From DYEP01 sp040755615 (GTDB lineage Bacteria; Bacillota; Sulfobacillia; DUSP01; DYEP01), in the NCBI GenBank assembly GCA_040755615.1, contig JBFMAL010000026.1, positions 1 through 41,878 of the forward strand: 41,878 nt of DNA. Reading direction: 5' to 3'. The position numbers and the translations under genes are program-made. Positions 16,830-25,084 of the stretch are shown here, in pieces; the first letter of the stretch is position 1; every line of letters starts with the position of its first letter. Below the pieces are notes generated by a model. The model ran no database searches and was not told the DNA's origin. It saw only the letters and a program-made list of their open reading frames with translations.

Positions 16830-18262
16830 AGTTCTCCGGCCTGTTTTCAAGACTCATGGCCAGTTACATCCTGATAGTGCTGATGAGCCTTACTTTTACT
16901 GGGGCCGGGCTGACCTACCTTGTGAGGCAGTGGGTTTTCTCCGCGAGGGAGAAAGAGCTGCTGTCCAGGGGTACAGGTATCGCTCAGCTGCTCGAAGGCT
17001 ACATCCAGGGAACACTTGACGCCAGCTCGGCCGCGCGGCTGCTTGATATTATGGACACATTCCTCGATGCAAGACTCTGGTTGTTTGATGCCGAAGGCCG
17101 GGTGATCGCGACCTCGGAGCGCCACATGGCCGCGCAGCGCAGGTTCGGGCCCACGCAGGCGCAGGTCCAGGCGGTACTTGCCGGAGAAATAAGCGTGACC
17201 AAATGGCCCGCGCTGGCACTGACTGCGGCTCGCATCAACGTGGGCCTTCCGGTCGTGGTGAACGGCCGCGTGCAGGGTGCTGTGTTCTTAAGCGCTACTG
17301 TGGCGGGTTATGTGGATATACTGGCAGCGGTGAGAAGGCAGACCGTCTACGCCGCACTAGCTGCGCTGGTTGTTGCGGTGTTCGTCGCCTGGAACATGTC
17401 AAGGGCCATATCAAGGCCGCTTTCCCAGATAGGGAGGATCGCCGAGCAGGTGGCAAATGGCAACTTCAGCGAAAGGGTGGAGGAGACAGGTACTGATGAG
17501 ATCGCCACTCTGGCACGCACGTTCAACCTGGCTGTTGACGAGGTGGAACGGACTGTCAGCGAGCAGCAGAGGCTTGACAGCATCCGGAGGGAATTTGTGG
17601 CCAACCTGTCTCACGAGTTCAGAGCCCCGCTGGCCTCCATCAGAGGATTCCTCGAGGCCATGCTCATGGACATGGTGAGCGAGGAGGAGCGAGCCAGGTA
17701 CTTGAACATGATGCTGGATGATGCAAAGCGCCTCGGGCGGCTGGTCGATGACATGCTGGAGCTCTCCCGGATTCAGGCACCTCAAGCCAGGGTGGACCTG
17801 CTCGAGGTGGACGCGGTAGAGGCTCTCGAAAGAGCGAAGACACGTATGTCCCAGCGTGCAGCCCGCGCGGGCGTCGACATCCAAGTGGCGCCGGAATCCG
17901 ACCCGGTACAGGTGCTTGCTGATCCGGACAGGCTCGACCAGATCCTGACAAACCTCGTGGAAAACGCCATCAAGTTTACAAAGCCCGGAGGTCACGTCAG
18001 GTTGTCCGTGCGGGATGCGAAAGACAGAGTATGGTTTTGGGTATCCGACACAGGCCGCGGCATACCTGAACAAGACCTTCCGTACATCTGGGACAGGTTC
18101 TACAAGGTTGACAAGGCCAGGGACAGGGCGGATCTGGGTACTGGCCTCGGCCTTGCCATAGTGAAAGAATTGGTGCTCCTTCACGGTGGCGACGTGGCAG
18201 TGGAAAGCGAGCCGGGCCGGGGATCAAGGTTTGGCTTCTGGCTAAAGCGCGTTGCACAGTGA
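16826..18262 (+). CDS. PhoR-like sensor histidine kinase
   Basis: A 478-residue kinase. Residues 10-33 and about 173-190 are membrane segments around an extracytoplasmic sensor domain of roughly 135 residues. A HAMP linker follows (SRPLSQIGRIAEQVANGNFS), then HisKA with ANLSHEFRAPLASIRG (His263), and the ATPase motifs NLVENAIKFTKPGG, DTGRGIPEQ and GTGLGLAIVKEL. It overlaps the regulator gene (ATGA), so they form one operon. The exported Spy-like protein 87 bases on is a plausible target or accessory, like CpxP beside CpxAR. Confidence 0.92.
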   Translation: MKFSGLFSRLMASYILIVLMSLTFTGAGLTYLVRQWVFSAREKELLSRGTGIAQLLEGYIQGTLDASSAARLLDIMDTFLDARLWLFDAEGRVIATSERHMAAQRRFGPTQAQVQAVLAGEISVTKWPALALTAARINVGLPVVVNGRVQGAVFLSATVAGYVDILAAVRRQTVYAALAALVVAVFVAWNMSRAISRPLSQIGRIAEQVANGNFSERVEETGTDEIATLARTFNLAVDEVERTVSEQQRLDSIRREFVANLSHEFRAPLASIRGFLEAMLMDMVSEEERARYLNMMLDDAKRLGRLVDDMLELSRIQAPQARVDLLEVDAVEALERAKTRMSQRAARAGVDIQVAPESDPVQVLADPDRLDQILTNLVENAIKFTKPGGHVRLSVRDAKDRVWFWVSDTGRGIPEQDLPYIWDRFYKVDKARDRADLGTGLGLAIVKELVLLHGGDVAVESEPGRGSRFGFWLKRVAQ

Positions 18263-18281
18263 AGTTTATGACTTGTTCGTG

Positions 18282-18318
18282 CTTCGTTTAGACTTCGTTT
18301 AAACAAGTTGGATATGAT
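18282..18318 (+). promoter_or_regulatory. Promoter with 11-bp-spaced direct repeats
   Basis: CTTCGTTTA occurs at 18282-18290 and again at 18293-18301, exactly 11 bases apart, the typical geometry of PhoB/OmpR-type binding. The repeats overlap a candidate -35 (TAGACT, 18289-18294), followed after 18 bases by a good -10 (TATGAT, 18313-18318). The spy-like gene starts 31 bases further on. Confidence 0.6.
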
Positions 18319-18349
18319 CAGTGTAGACGCTACGAAAGGGGGTGTGAGA

Positions 18350-18853
18350 ATGAGGAAGTATGGGTTGGTCGTCGGGCTGGTGGTGTTGCTTGCCCTCTTC
18401 GCAGGCACTGCGCTAGCCGCTCCTATCGGGGACTTTCTGATCGCTCCGCGGACAACCGCGCCTTTGGACGACAACGTCGGCTGTCCGCAAGGGTACGGTT
18501 ACAGAAACCTTGGACTTAACGGTTTGGGACTCACTGCCGAGCAGGCCGACCAGATTTACGAGATCCAGGTCAACTTTATTAACGAGTCTGCGAAGATTAG
18601 GGAGGAAATGGCGCTTCTGGCTGCGGAGATAAGGAGAGACAGGATCAAGGGTGCCACGACGGAGAGCCTCCAATCTCGTATCGACCAGTTGAACGCCCTG
18701 AGGGAGAAGATGGTCGCACTCAGGGAGGAAAAGCTCGAGGCTATCCGCTCCATACTTACACCGGAGCAGCTGCAGATGCTTGAAGAAGCAGCACAGAATC
18801 GCTACTTCAAGAGTAGAGGACCAGGCAAGTTTGGACGTAAGGGTTGCTTTTGA
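18350..18853 (+). CDS. Exported Spy/CpxP-like protein
   Basis: A 167-residue exported protein. A Sec signal peptide (basic MRKYG, hydrophobic core, cleavage near ALA-AP) precedes a largely helical mature part. It carries a Leu-Thr-x-x-Gln-type motif twice, LTAEQADQIYEIQ and LTPEQLQMLEEAA, as in the Spy/CpxP/ZraP superfamily of periplasmic chaperones and metal-stress proteins, with a charged coiled-coil-like middle (REEMALLAAEIRRDR). ATG 18350 follows AAAGGGGG; an upstream in-frame start at 18308 would sit on the promoter. The protein probably acts at the outer face of the membrane and may feed back on the upstream kinase, but this is inference. Confidence 0.72.
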   Translation: MRKYGLVVGLVVLLALFAGTALAAPIGDFLIAPRTTAPLDDNVGCPQGYGYRNLGLNGLGLTAEQADQIYEIQVNFINESAKIREEMALLAAEIRRDRIKGATTESLQSRIDQLNALREKMVALREEKLEAIRSILTPEQLQMLEEAAQNRYFKSRGPGKFGRKGCF

Positions 18854-18880
18854 GTACTGCCAATAAGGGACTGCTGAAAG

Positions 18881-18905
18881 GCCCCGGCGAAGGTGTGGCC
18901 GGGGC
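18881..18905. terminator. Bidirectional terminator hairpin
   Basis: GCCCCGGC (18881-18888) and GCCGGGGC (18898-18905) form an 8-bp stem between the convergent spy-like and HEPN genes. Neither side has a long T tract. Confidence 0.55.
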
Positions 18906-19316
18906 TCACTGTTCCTCTCTAGCTTGCGTTTCTGCCCGGGCGACGCCGAGCCACGTCGTGGCCCAGCGCTCGGCGATCCGCGCCTCCTTTTCTGTGTACA
19001 GCTCATCTGGCGGGATCCCCAGGAAGTCGTCGCCGAGCCTGGCCTTTGCCTCCTCGCTCTGGAGCTTGCGTGCGACGAAGTAAAGGTCCTGGAGGTCGCC
19101 GGCATTCAGGGTAGAAAATCTATCCGGGTACATCCGCAGGATTTCGGGCAGGTCCTCCGGCTCTGCGTCGATGCCTGAGATGTGAGCCAGCACCTTGAGG
19201 CACAGAACAACGCATTCATATGCGGAGTAGATGGCATACGCTGGATTGTTCAGGGCGATCTGCCGCCTGACTGTATCAAGCCTGGCTTCAGCCTGCCGGA
19301 TAAGTGAACTGGTCAT
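18906..19316 (-). CDS. HEPN-domain protein
   Basis: A 136-residue all-helical protein of the HEPN family. Recognisable blocks are the first helix AEARLDTVRRQIALNN, the central AYAIYSAYECVVLCLKVLAHISG helix pattern, and the C-terminal IPPDELYTEKEAR signature seen in many HEPN partners of small nucleotidyltransferases. The R-x(4-6)-H ribonuclease motif is not evident, and the His usual after the second helix is replaced (EPEDLPEIL). ATG 19316 follows AGGGAAGG. It sits 11 bases after the degenerate nucleotidyltransferase, the normal MNT-HEPN arrangement. Confidence 0.75.
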   Translation of the reverse strand: MTSSLIRQAEARLDTVRRQIALNNPAYAIYSAYECVVLCLKVLAHISGIDAEPEDLPEILRMYPDRFSTLNAGDLQDLYFVARKLQSEEAKARLGDDFLGIPPDELYTEKEARIAERWATTWLGVARAETQAREEQ

Positions 19317-19327
19317 GTTCCTTCCCT

Positions 19328-19762
19328 TCATACCGCTAGATCCCCTATGGATGTGTTCCATTCCCAGTAGAGTTTCAGGTTATGGCGCAGCTGCCGCGTC
19401 CGTGTAATCACTGCGTCTACCAGTACGCGGCGGGCGAGATCCTCCGTGAACGCCCGGTTATCGATGAGTACAACGCCTTCTTCAATGACTCTCATGCCTG
19501 CTCCGCTGCAAGCCGGCACTTCGCGCTCATCGTAAATATCAAGCGGGATCCAGGAAGACCCAAGCTGCATCGCATCTCTGGCCACTTCAGATGACAGTTC
19601 GCGCCTTTCAAGGCGAAGTGCAGGGGCATGCCTGACAAAGGCAATGAGGCGGCACCTTTTTGGGACCGGTTGGTATGCCAGCACCGCGAGAAGGTCCTTG
19701 CCGAGCCAGCGACGGATCGATCTTAGATAAGGCTTGAGGTCGGGCAGATCCATCTCGTTCAC
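19328..19762 (-). CDS. Degenerate nucleotidyltransferase-like (MNT) protein
   Basis: A 144-residue protein that I read as an MNT partner of the HEPN protein. The C-terminal part fits the MNT fold, with WIPLDIYDEREV (the strand carrying the third acid) and VIEEGVVLID (the usual R-E-G-V-V-L ending). The catalytic Gly-Ser and Asp-x-Asp motif is missing: where GSRARG should be there is AYQPVPKR. The start is a GTG at 19762 with GGGGGTG five bases upstream. An extended -10 (TGGTATAAT) lies upstream at about 19780-19788 on the minus strand, so the pair can be transcribed apart from the TPR gene. Confidence 0.55.
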   Translation of the reverse strand: MNEMDLPDLKPYLRSIRRWLGKDLLAVLAYQPVPKRCRLIAFVRHAPALRLERRELSSEVARDAMQLGSSWIPLDIYDEREVPACSGAGMRVIEEGVVLIDNRAFTEDLARRVLVDAVITRTRQLRHNLKLYWEWNTSIGDLAV

Positions 19763-19800
19763 GCCAACACCCCCGAGCACATTATACCATAATTTCCCAG

Positions 19801-20637
19801 TCAAATGAAGAGCCCGGGTTCTCCCGGGTATCCCGGGAAGAGTTTCCTCAGTCTGGCCGTGTACGCATCTGACTTTTCGCGTTCGCCGAGCAATCGGTAT
19901 GCCACAGCCAGCAGGTAGTACGGGGTACCTCCGCCTGGGCGTGTGAGGCCCGGCCTATCCGTTTTTGTAACACTGATGGCCTGACCCGGCTGTCCCGATT
20001 TGAGCAGACACCAGGCAGCAAGGTACCGTACGTCCCGGCCCAACCGATCCAACATGGGCATAAGAGCTGTCGCAGCCGTCTGGTACTCTCCCCGGCAGGC
20101 ATGGACGAAGGCAAGTGTCAGCTGAAGATCCATGCTTTCCGGGTCGTCATTGGTTAACTGGTGCGCCAGTTCGTGTGAATCTCCTGCCTCTCCCGAGATC
20201 AGGCGCGCAAGTGCCCGTGTCTTACCAAGGCGCGCGGCAGGACACAGTCTGTGGGCCAGATCAAGGTGGCGTACGGCAGCCTGCCCGTTCCCTGTCCTAA
20301 GTGCCGACATCCCGGCCTGAAAGTGGTACCGCGCCCGAGATCTGTGTCTCCGCCCAGACAGTGCGGTAAGGCACAGTGTAAAGAGCAGAACCTTCAACGC
20401 GAGCGGCGCTGCAAACGAAAGGCCAAGTACCCCTGCTGCGATTAGTACACCAAGCCACCCGTCCGTGGCCCTTGGCGCCAGTACAGGTGGCGCCTTCTCA
20501 TTCTTGAGCAGAAGCCGCCATGAATAGATGTACTCGGGCACCGGCAGCAGCACGTTCCAGCTCCGGCGACGACGAAAGCTTTCCGCAGATTTCCTAATAG
20601 TTTCTATAGATTTCATTCGCTTCCTGCTATTCCTCAT
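19801..20637 (-). CDS. TPR-containing membrane protein
   Basis: A protein of about 278 residues. The N-terminus is very basic (RNSRKRMKS, FRRRRSWN). One or two hydrophobic segments follow (GWLGVLIAAGVLGLSFAAPL and KVLLFTLCLTAL), and the rest is helical with TPR-like pairs, for instance YHFQAGMSALRTGNGQAAVR and YYLLAVAYRLLGEREKSDAY. No catalytic domain is visible. The ATG at 20637 overlaps the stop of the L,D-transpeptidase gene by 11 bases; ATG 20616 is an alternative. It is likely a membrane-anchored scaffold working near the cell wall, judged only from its neighbour. Confidence 0.65.
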   Translation of the reverse strand: MRNSRKRMKSIETIRKSAESFRRRRSWNVLLPVPEYIYSWRLLLKNEKAPPVLAPRATDGWLGVLIAAGVLGLSFAAPLALKVLLFTLCLTALSGRRHRSRARYHFQAGMSALRTGNGQAAVRHLDLAHRLCPAARLGKTRALARLISGEAGDSHELAHQLTNDDPESMDLQLTLAFVHACRGEYQTAATALMPMLDRLGRDVRYLAAWCLLKSGQPGQAISVTKTDRPGLTRPGGGTPYYLLAVAYRLLGEREKSDAYTARLRKLFPGYPGEPGLFI

Positions 20638-21604
20638 CGATTTCCAGTCGCTCAAACGTACTCCACCCCACAAGGCCATCAACCGTCAACCCGTTGTCCC
20701 GTTGAAACGCAATGACCGCTCCTTTCAGGATAGGACCGAAGAAGCCATCCAGTTCACCCGTGTAATATCCCAGTTCAGCCAGTCTCTTTTGCACGAGCAG
20801 CACATCTGAGCCCCGGTCTCCATCCTGCAGTGCTCTTTTAGGTCTCAGATCCCCGATGATTTTTACCGGTGTGCCTACCTCGACCAACGCGTATAACCTT
20901 GCCACATGAGCGTTGTGCATCCGGATGCATCCGCCGCTGGCTTCCCTGCCGATACTGTATGGCTTGTTGGTACCGTGGATGCCGTAAACACCCCAGGGGA
21001 CGTCAAGCTGCATCCAGTGGGTGCCGAAGCCTCCTCCCCAGCCGGAGAGCTTGCGCTTGATCTTCCAGTCACCAATGGGCGTTGGAGTGGAAGGCTTGCC
21101 CAGCGCCACAGGAAACCGTGCTATCTCCTCGCGCCCGGAGAATACGTACAGGGTGCGGGTGTATGTGTCGATGAGCACATAGGCGTTCTTTGGCGCTGTG
21201 CCGGCGAGCACAGGAGATTCCGAAGTGGCATCTATCATCCAGGGCAGGAGTGCCTGGAGAGTATTCAAGTCAACAATACCAGTAGATGGAAGCCCCTGAT
21301 CTTTCTGGAACCTGGAAACAGCCGCCGCCGTCTGATGAGTAAACGCAGAAGATACAGAACATTCCAGTCCATAATACCCAAGCGCGCTGGTGATCAGAAA
21401 CGCCCACTCAGGGTCTGGGCTTTCAGTCGAGATGGGAAAGAACTCCTCGCAACCTTGAAAATGGGGGATGTATGAAGTGTTCGTGTCGGAAGCGCCTACT
21501 TCCGGTTCGGGATGCGTGACGGAAAGGGCGTCTTCAGGTTTCAATTCCCCGCACGACGACAGTACCAGGGTGAACAGGAGGAACACCAGCAGGCCCTTTG
21601 GCAT
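20627..21604 (-). CDS. L,D-transpeptidase lipoprotein with two peptidoglycan-binding domains
   Basis: A 325-residue cell-wall enzyme. A lipoprotein signal peptide ends at LSSC (Cys18). A peptidoglycan-binding domain follows (AVSRFQKDQGLPSTGIVD, about 65-120), then the YkuD catalytic domain (about 140-255) with HGTNKPYSIGREASGGCIR (His210, Cys226), and a second peptidoglycan-binding domain (VQKRLAELGYYTGELDGFFG, about 265-320). It should form 3-3 cross-links or attach proteins to meso-diaminopimelate peptides. ATG 21604 follows GAGGTG. It is divergent from the propeller lipoprotein gene, with 118 bases between, and leads the TPR gene. Confidence 0.92.
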   Translation of the reverse strand: MPKGLLVFLLFTLVLSSCGELKPEDALSVTHPEPEVGASDTNTSYIPHFQGCEEFFPISTESPDPEWAFLITSALGYYGLECSVSSAFTHQTAAAVSRFQKDQGLPSTGIVDLNTLQALLPWMIDATSESPVLAGTAPKNAYVLIDTYTRTLYVFSGREEIARFPVALGKPSTPTPIGDWKIKRKLSGWGGGFGTHWMQLDVPWGVYGIHGTNKPYSIGREASGGCIRMHNAHVARLYALVEVGTPVKIIGDLRPKRALQDGDRGSDVLLVQKRLAELGYYTGELDGFFGPILKGAVIAFQRDNGLTVDGLVGWSTFERLEIDEE

Positions 21605-21722
21605 TGGTACGCTTCACCTCTGATCTCTTTACCCTGCTAATACAATACTCAATTCGCGGGAGGATAATGACCGGAGCGAGGCGAAACCAAACACCCGAAG
21701 AAAGCCTGAACCCGTCAATTCC

Positions 21723-23279
21723 GTGGAGGCGGTGCGGAGCGTGTTTCAAAGGATAGCAGTACCCCTGTGCGTCGTGGTCATTGTTGCAGCCCTTCTTTCG
21801 GGCTGTGCAGCACCTATGGAACTTCTGGACGTGAGCCCGCGCCCGGGTCAGACCGGCGTGTCGCTGGACGCAAAGATATCGGTTTCGCTGTCCCGTGCAG
21901 TTCGCTCGGGGCATTCGCTCTCACTGTTGCCTCCCGCGACGGGCACGCTCCGAGTGGATGGTACAGCAGTGGTGTTCTTGCCCGAAATACTGCTGCCCGG
22001 GGTCCGGTATACCGCGACTTACTCAAACCCGAGACTGAAAGACGGCTCTTTTTCGTGGAGCTTTGTTACCGAGGACGTGGAAGAACCGCCACCCGCAGGA
22101 CCTGCTGTGGTGCTCACTGCGGGACCTTTTGAGAGAGTCACCGGGCTCAGCTGGTATGACGAGCACCGGCTCGTCGCCGCATTGCGCTCGGGCTCCAAAG
22201 AGAGCATCTCACTGATATCCATAGAAGGAGACAGGACGGACCTTCTGTCGCTCTTTCCCAATTCGTTCTTTCGGTTCTTCGTTTTTCCTGATAGCGGGAT
22301 CTATTACTCCAACCAGCACACGCAGAAGACGTGGTGGTTGCCTGCTGGGGAAACAAAGCCAAGGGAGATCCTCCCGGGCCTTGTATTCCATCCGTCGCCC
22401 GATGGGAGCAAAGTGGTGGCATACGGCACAAGCAGGGCAGGGCAAGCCCTCGCGCGCATGTGGGACGGCAGGACTGGCTCGGTGCGGGAGCTGGCTGGCG
22501 TGGCAGTGAGGGACTTTCCTTTCACAGGTCTTGGCAACTCATGGAGCCCGGACGGCGCTTTCTACCTATCCGTATCAGCTGAGGGTTCCCGGGGGTTTTC
22601 CGTTGTCGACTCGCTGACTGGCGAGGCGGTTTACACCAGCGACTCCGGGAGCAATCCGGTGTGGTCAAAGCAGGGAGCGTCCTTGGCCTTCTTTAGCTGG
22701 GCGAATGAGCAGCCAGCGCTCTTTGTCGTCGACCTCCGCTCCGGAGACGTCCTTGAAGCTTCACTGGTACAGGACCCTGTGACTCCCCCGGTGTGGTCGG
22801 CTGACGGGAACCTCATCGGTGTGGCGGTAGGAAACAACGTGTATGTCTACAGCCTTGCAGAAGGGGACTGGCGGCATCTTGGTGAGTTCCCAAAGGACAT
22901 GTTCCTCGTGCCGCAGGAATTCTCCCCGGGCGGAGACTATTTGCTCGTTACCACCTTCAGCGTAGACCTGTCAAGGCTCGGCGAGGTGCTTGTAGACAGA
23001 GCCGGAGGACTGACCGACCTCGGCCAGGTGGACCGGGTATTGTGGCTTGACAACTCAACGCTTGTGGTCAAGCACTTCTTTGAGGAGATGGGCTCTGAGA
23101 TCTGGCTGGTGGACGCGCAGTCAGGGCTGCCGCTTCATCCTTTGAGCCCTTCAGGATGGTTGACGCAGCCGGGCAGCGTGGCGATCTCCCCGACAGGCGA
23201 GTACATCGCTTTCACTTCTGCGACGGCGGGCGGGGATAGAGAATACATCTTCATAGTATCTACGGGCATTTCAAGTTAG
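21723..23279 (+). CDS. Lipoprotein with Ig-like and beta-propeller domains
   Basis: A protein of about 518 residues. The hydrophobic signal ends in a lipobox (LLSGC). Residues 35-120 resemble an SbsA/Big_5 Ig-like domain (SPRPGQTGVSLDAKISVSLSR, followed by GVRYTATYS). The remainder has repeated PD40/TolB-like blades: SWSPDGAFYLS, VWSKQGASLAFFS, VWSADGNLIGVA, FSPGGDYLLVTT and ISPTGEYIAFTS. It is surface-anchored; ligand and function are unknown. Start choice is uncertain: GTG at 21723, 21732 or 21741 are all in frame, with TGGAGG inside this cluster. Confidence 0.75.
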   Translation: MEAVRSVFQRIAVPLCVVVIVAALLSGCAAPMELLDVSPRPGQTGVSLDAKISVSLSRAVRSGHSLSLLPPATGTLRVDGTAVVFLPEILLPGVRYTATYSNPRLKDGSFSWSFVTEDVEEPPPAGPAVVLTAGPFERVTGLSWYDEHRLVAALRSGSKESISLISIEGDRTDLLSLFPNSFFRFFVFPDSGIYYSNQHTQKTWWLPAGETKPREILPGLVFHPSPDGSKVVAYGTSRAGQALARMWDGRTGSVRELAGVAVRDFPFTGLGNSWSPDGAFYLSVSAEGSRGFSVVDSLTGEAVYTSDSGSNPVWSKQGASLAFFSWANEQPALFVVDLRSGDVLEASLVQDPVTPPVWSADGNLIGVAVGNNVYVYSLAEGDWRHLGEFPKDMFLVPQEFSPGGDYLLVTTFSVDLSRLGEVLVDRAGGLTDLGQVDRVLWLDNSTLVVKHFFEEMGSEIWLVDAQSGLPLHPLSPSGWLTQPGSVAISPTGEYIAFTSATAGGDREYIFIVSTGISS

Positions 23280-23387
23280 TACCTGGCGGACCAGTAGCGA
23301 CCTGACACCGTGTGATACCAACAAGGAATGGAGGGATGGGGCGCGGGCTAACCGGCACCACCGGATTTGGCCCCGGCGCCGCTGGTC

Positions 23388-24908
23388 ATGAACATGCTCA
23401 TCTCTTGCGTACAGACAAAGGCATACTCGATCTACGAAAGTGAAGAAGGACTCGAGCATTCGTTAAACCTGCTGGACCAGGCACTTGAGCATGGCCCGGA
23501 ATTGGTCGTGTTGCCTGAATGTGTCTACCCCGCCTATTACCTTCGTGATTTTCGGCCTGAAATGCATCGTCCCTTTGACGACGTAATCAGGCTGTTTGCA
23601 CACAGGGCGAAGAAACACCATGCGTATATTGCGGTAGGTCTCGTCGAGGGCACCTCGGAACTATACAACTCGGTGTTCCTGCTGGGGCCTGACGGGAACA
23701 TCGTAGGCCATGCCAGGAAGGAATTGCTCTGGCACTTCGATTCGAAGTGGTTTACGCCTGGCTGCGAGCACGTGCCGGTCAGCATCAAGGGTACGACCGC
23801 AGGCATGTTCGTATGCGCGGATGGTCGGCAGCCAGAGATTTCTAGGATCCTCCGCATCAAAGGGGCGCGAATGCTCATTGACGTGACCAACTGGGTCACC
23901 ACAGGGCGCGACCTGTCAAACCTCCCGAACCCGCAGCCAGATTTCATTATGCGGGTGAGGGCCATGGAGAATGCGGCGTGGGTCCTCGCTGCCAACAAGG
24001 TTGGGCGGGAACTAGACTCGGTTTTATACTGCGGCAAAAGCCTGGTGATCAACCCGGCGGGAGAGGTCGTCGCCCAGGCGCCCTCGGACCAGCCCACCAT
24101 CCTGCTGGCTGAAGTGGACGCTGATGCCGAAGGACTGAAGGCACGTCCCCACCCCGTGCGGGACCGGCGGCCCGAGCTGTACGGCGGGCTGCTCGAGAAG
24201 GGGAACGTGGAAAAGCCGCGCAGGGACGAGATCTATGTTGCGCTTGCCCAGGTGGACCCGGGTGAAGAACCGGTAGCGGACACGGTGCTACGCTTCGCCG
24301 GCTACGCGCAGGAACAGGGGGCGGACCTGGTGATTTTCCCCGAACTTCCTGCAGGTACATACCACGCCGTGAAAGACGTGCTGTCTGCGGTGTCTGTACT
24401 CACCTGCTTTACCACCATAAACGACGGAAAAAAAGTGACGTGCATCTTAAAGTCCGGACGCACGCTGCATGAGTACTGCAGGGTTCACGCAACGGAGGAA
24501 GAGGGCATCACCCCGGGTCAATCTATCGATGTCGCCGACCTTACAGACTTTGTGGCTGGCGTTATACAGGATGCAGAAGGTCTTATACCCGAACAGGCCC
24601 GGATCCTGGCTCTCGCAGGCATGCACCTGCTTATATGGCCAGGTGATTGCCCCGAGAAAGAACTTGTCGCAAAGGCCCGGGCCGCTGAGAACCGCATTTT
24701 CGTTGCGAGCGTGACTTCACCGTCGGGGTCAGGGAGCTTCGTTATAAACCCGTACGGGGCTGTTATGGGAGGATGTCCTCCCGGTTTGTCTCACATGGCT
24801 ATCATTCAGGTACCGGTGGTACTGGCTGCCAGCAAGCAGCTGGCACCATATACCGATGGATTTCTGGGAAGAATACCTGCAGCCTACAGGGAAATTGCCG
24901 GATGGTAA
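23388..24908 (+). CDS. Tandem nitrilase-family protein with one degenerate domain
   Basis: A 506-residue fusion of two carbon-nitrogen hydrolase domains. Domain 1 (about 1-265) has the full triad: Glu44 in VLPECVYP, Lys111 in GHARKELLWHF, and Cys143 in FVCADGRQPE. Domain 2 (about 280-500) keeps the fold and the Glu (FPELPAG, Glu319). The Lys is Arg365 (YCRVHATEEEGITPG) and the nucleophile Cys is Gln394 (GVIQDAEGLIPEQ), so it should be inactive. Family members hydrolyse amides, nitriles or N-carbamoyl amino acids such as beta-ureidopropionate. Being next to transcarbamoylase, carbamate kinase and hydantoinase genes fits an N-carbamoyl amidohydrolase, by inference. No clear ribosome site precedes ATG 23388. 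Confidence 0.82.
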   Translation: MNMLISCVQTKAYSIYESEEGLEHSLNLLDQALEHGPELVVLPECVYPAYYLRDFRPEMHRPFDDVIRLFAHRAKKHHAYIAVGLVEGTSELYNSVFLLGPDGNIVGHARKELLWHFDSKWFTPGCEHVPVSIKGTTAGMFVCADGRQPEISRILRIKGARMLIDVTNWVTTGRDLSNLPNPQPDFIMRVRAMENAAWVLAANKVGRELDSVLYCGKSLVINPAGEVVAQAPSDQPTILLAEVDADAEGLKARPHPVRDRRPELYGGLLEKGNVEKPRRDEIYVALAQVDPGEEPVADTVLRFAGYAQEQGADLVIFPELPAGTYHAVKDVLSAVSVLTCFTTINDGKKVTCILKSGRTLHEYCRVHATEEEGITPGQSIDVADLTDFVAGVIQDAEGLIPEQARILALAGMHLLIWPGDCPEKELVAKARAAENRIFVASVTSPSGSGSFVINPYGAVMGGCPPGLSHMAIIQVPVVLAASKQLAPYTDGFLGRIPAAYREIAGW

Positions 24909-24990
24909 GGTATCGGGGTATCTGCTGCCACGGGCTACGAGGGAACATTCCTCCTGCACCCGCACGCACCGGCTGCATGTGTGCCGGTCA

Positions 24991-25020
24991 TTGACATCCC
25001 GTTCCAATTGGTAGTACAAT
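24991..25020 (+). promoter_or_regulatory. Strong sigma-A-type promoter for the transcarbamoylase gene
   Basis: TTGACA (24991-24996) and TACAAT (25015-25020) are 18 bases apart, close to consensus. Transcription should begin about 57 bases before the TTG start at 25085. Confidence 0.75.
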
Positions 25021-25084
25021 TGTATAAAGCTGCGAGTGAACCTATTAAAACCTACTGGATGTTATAGAGAGGAGGATATCTAAT

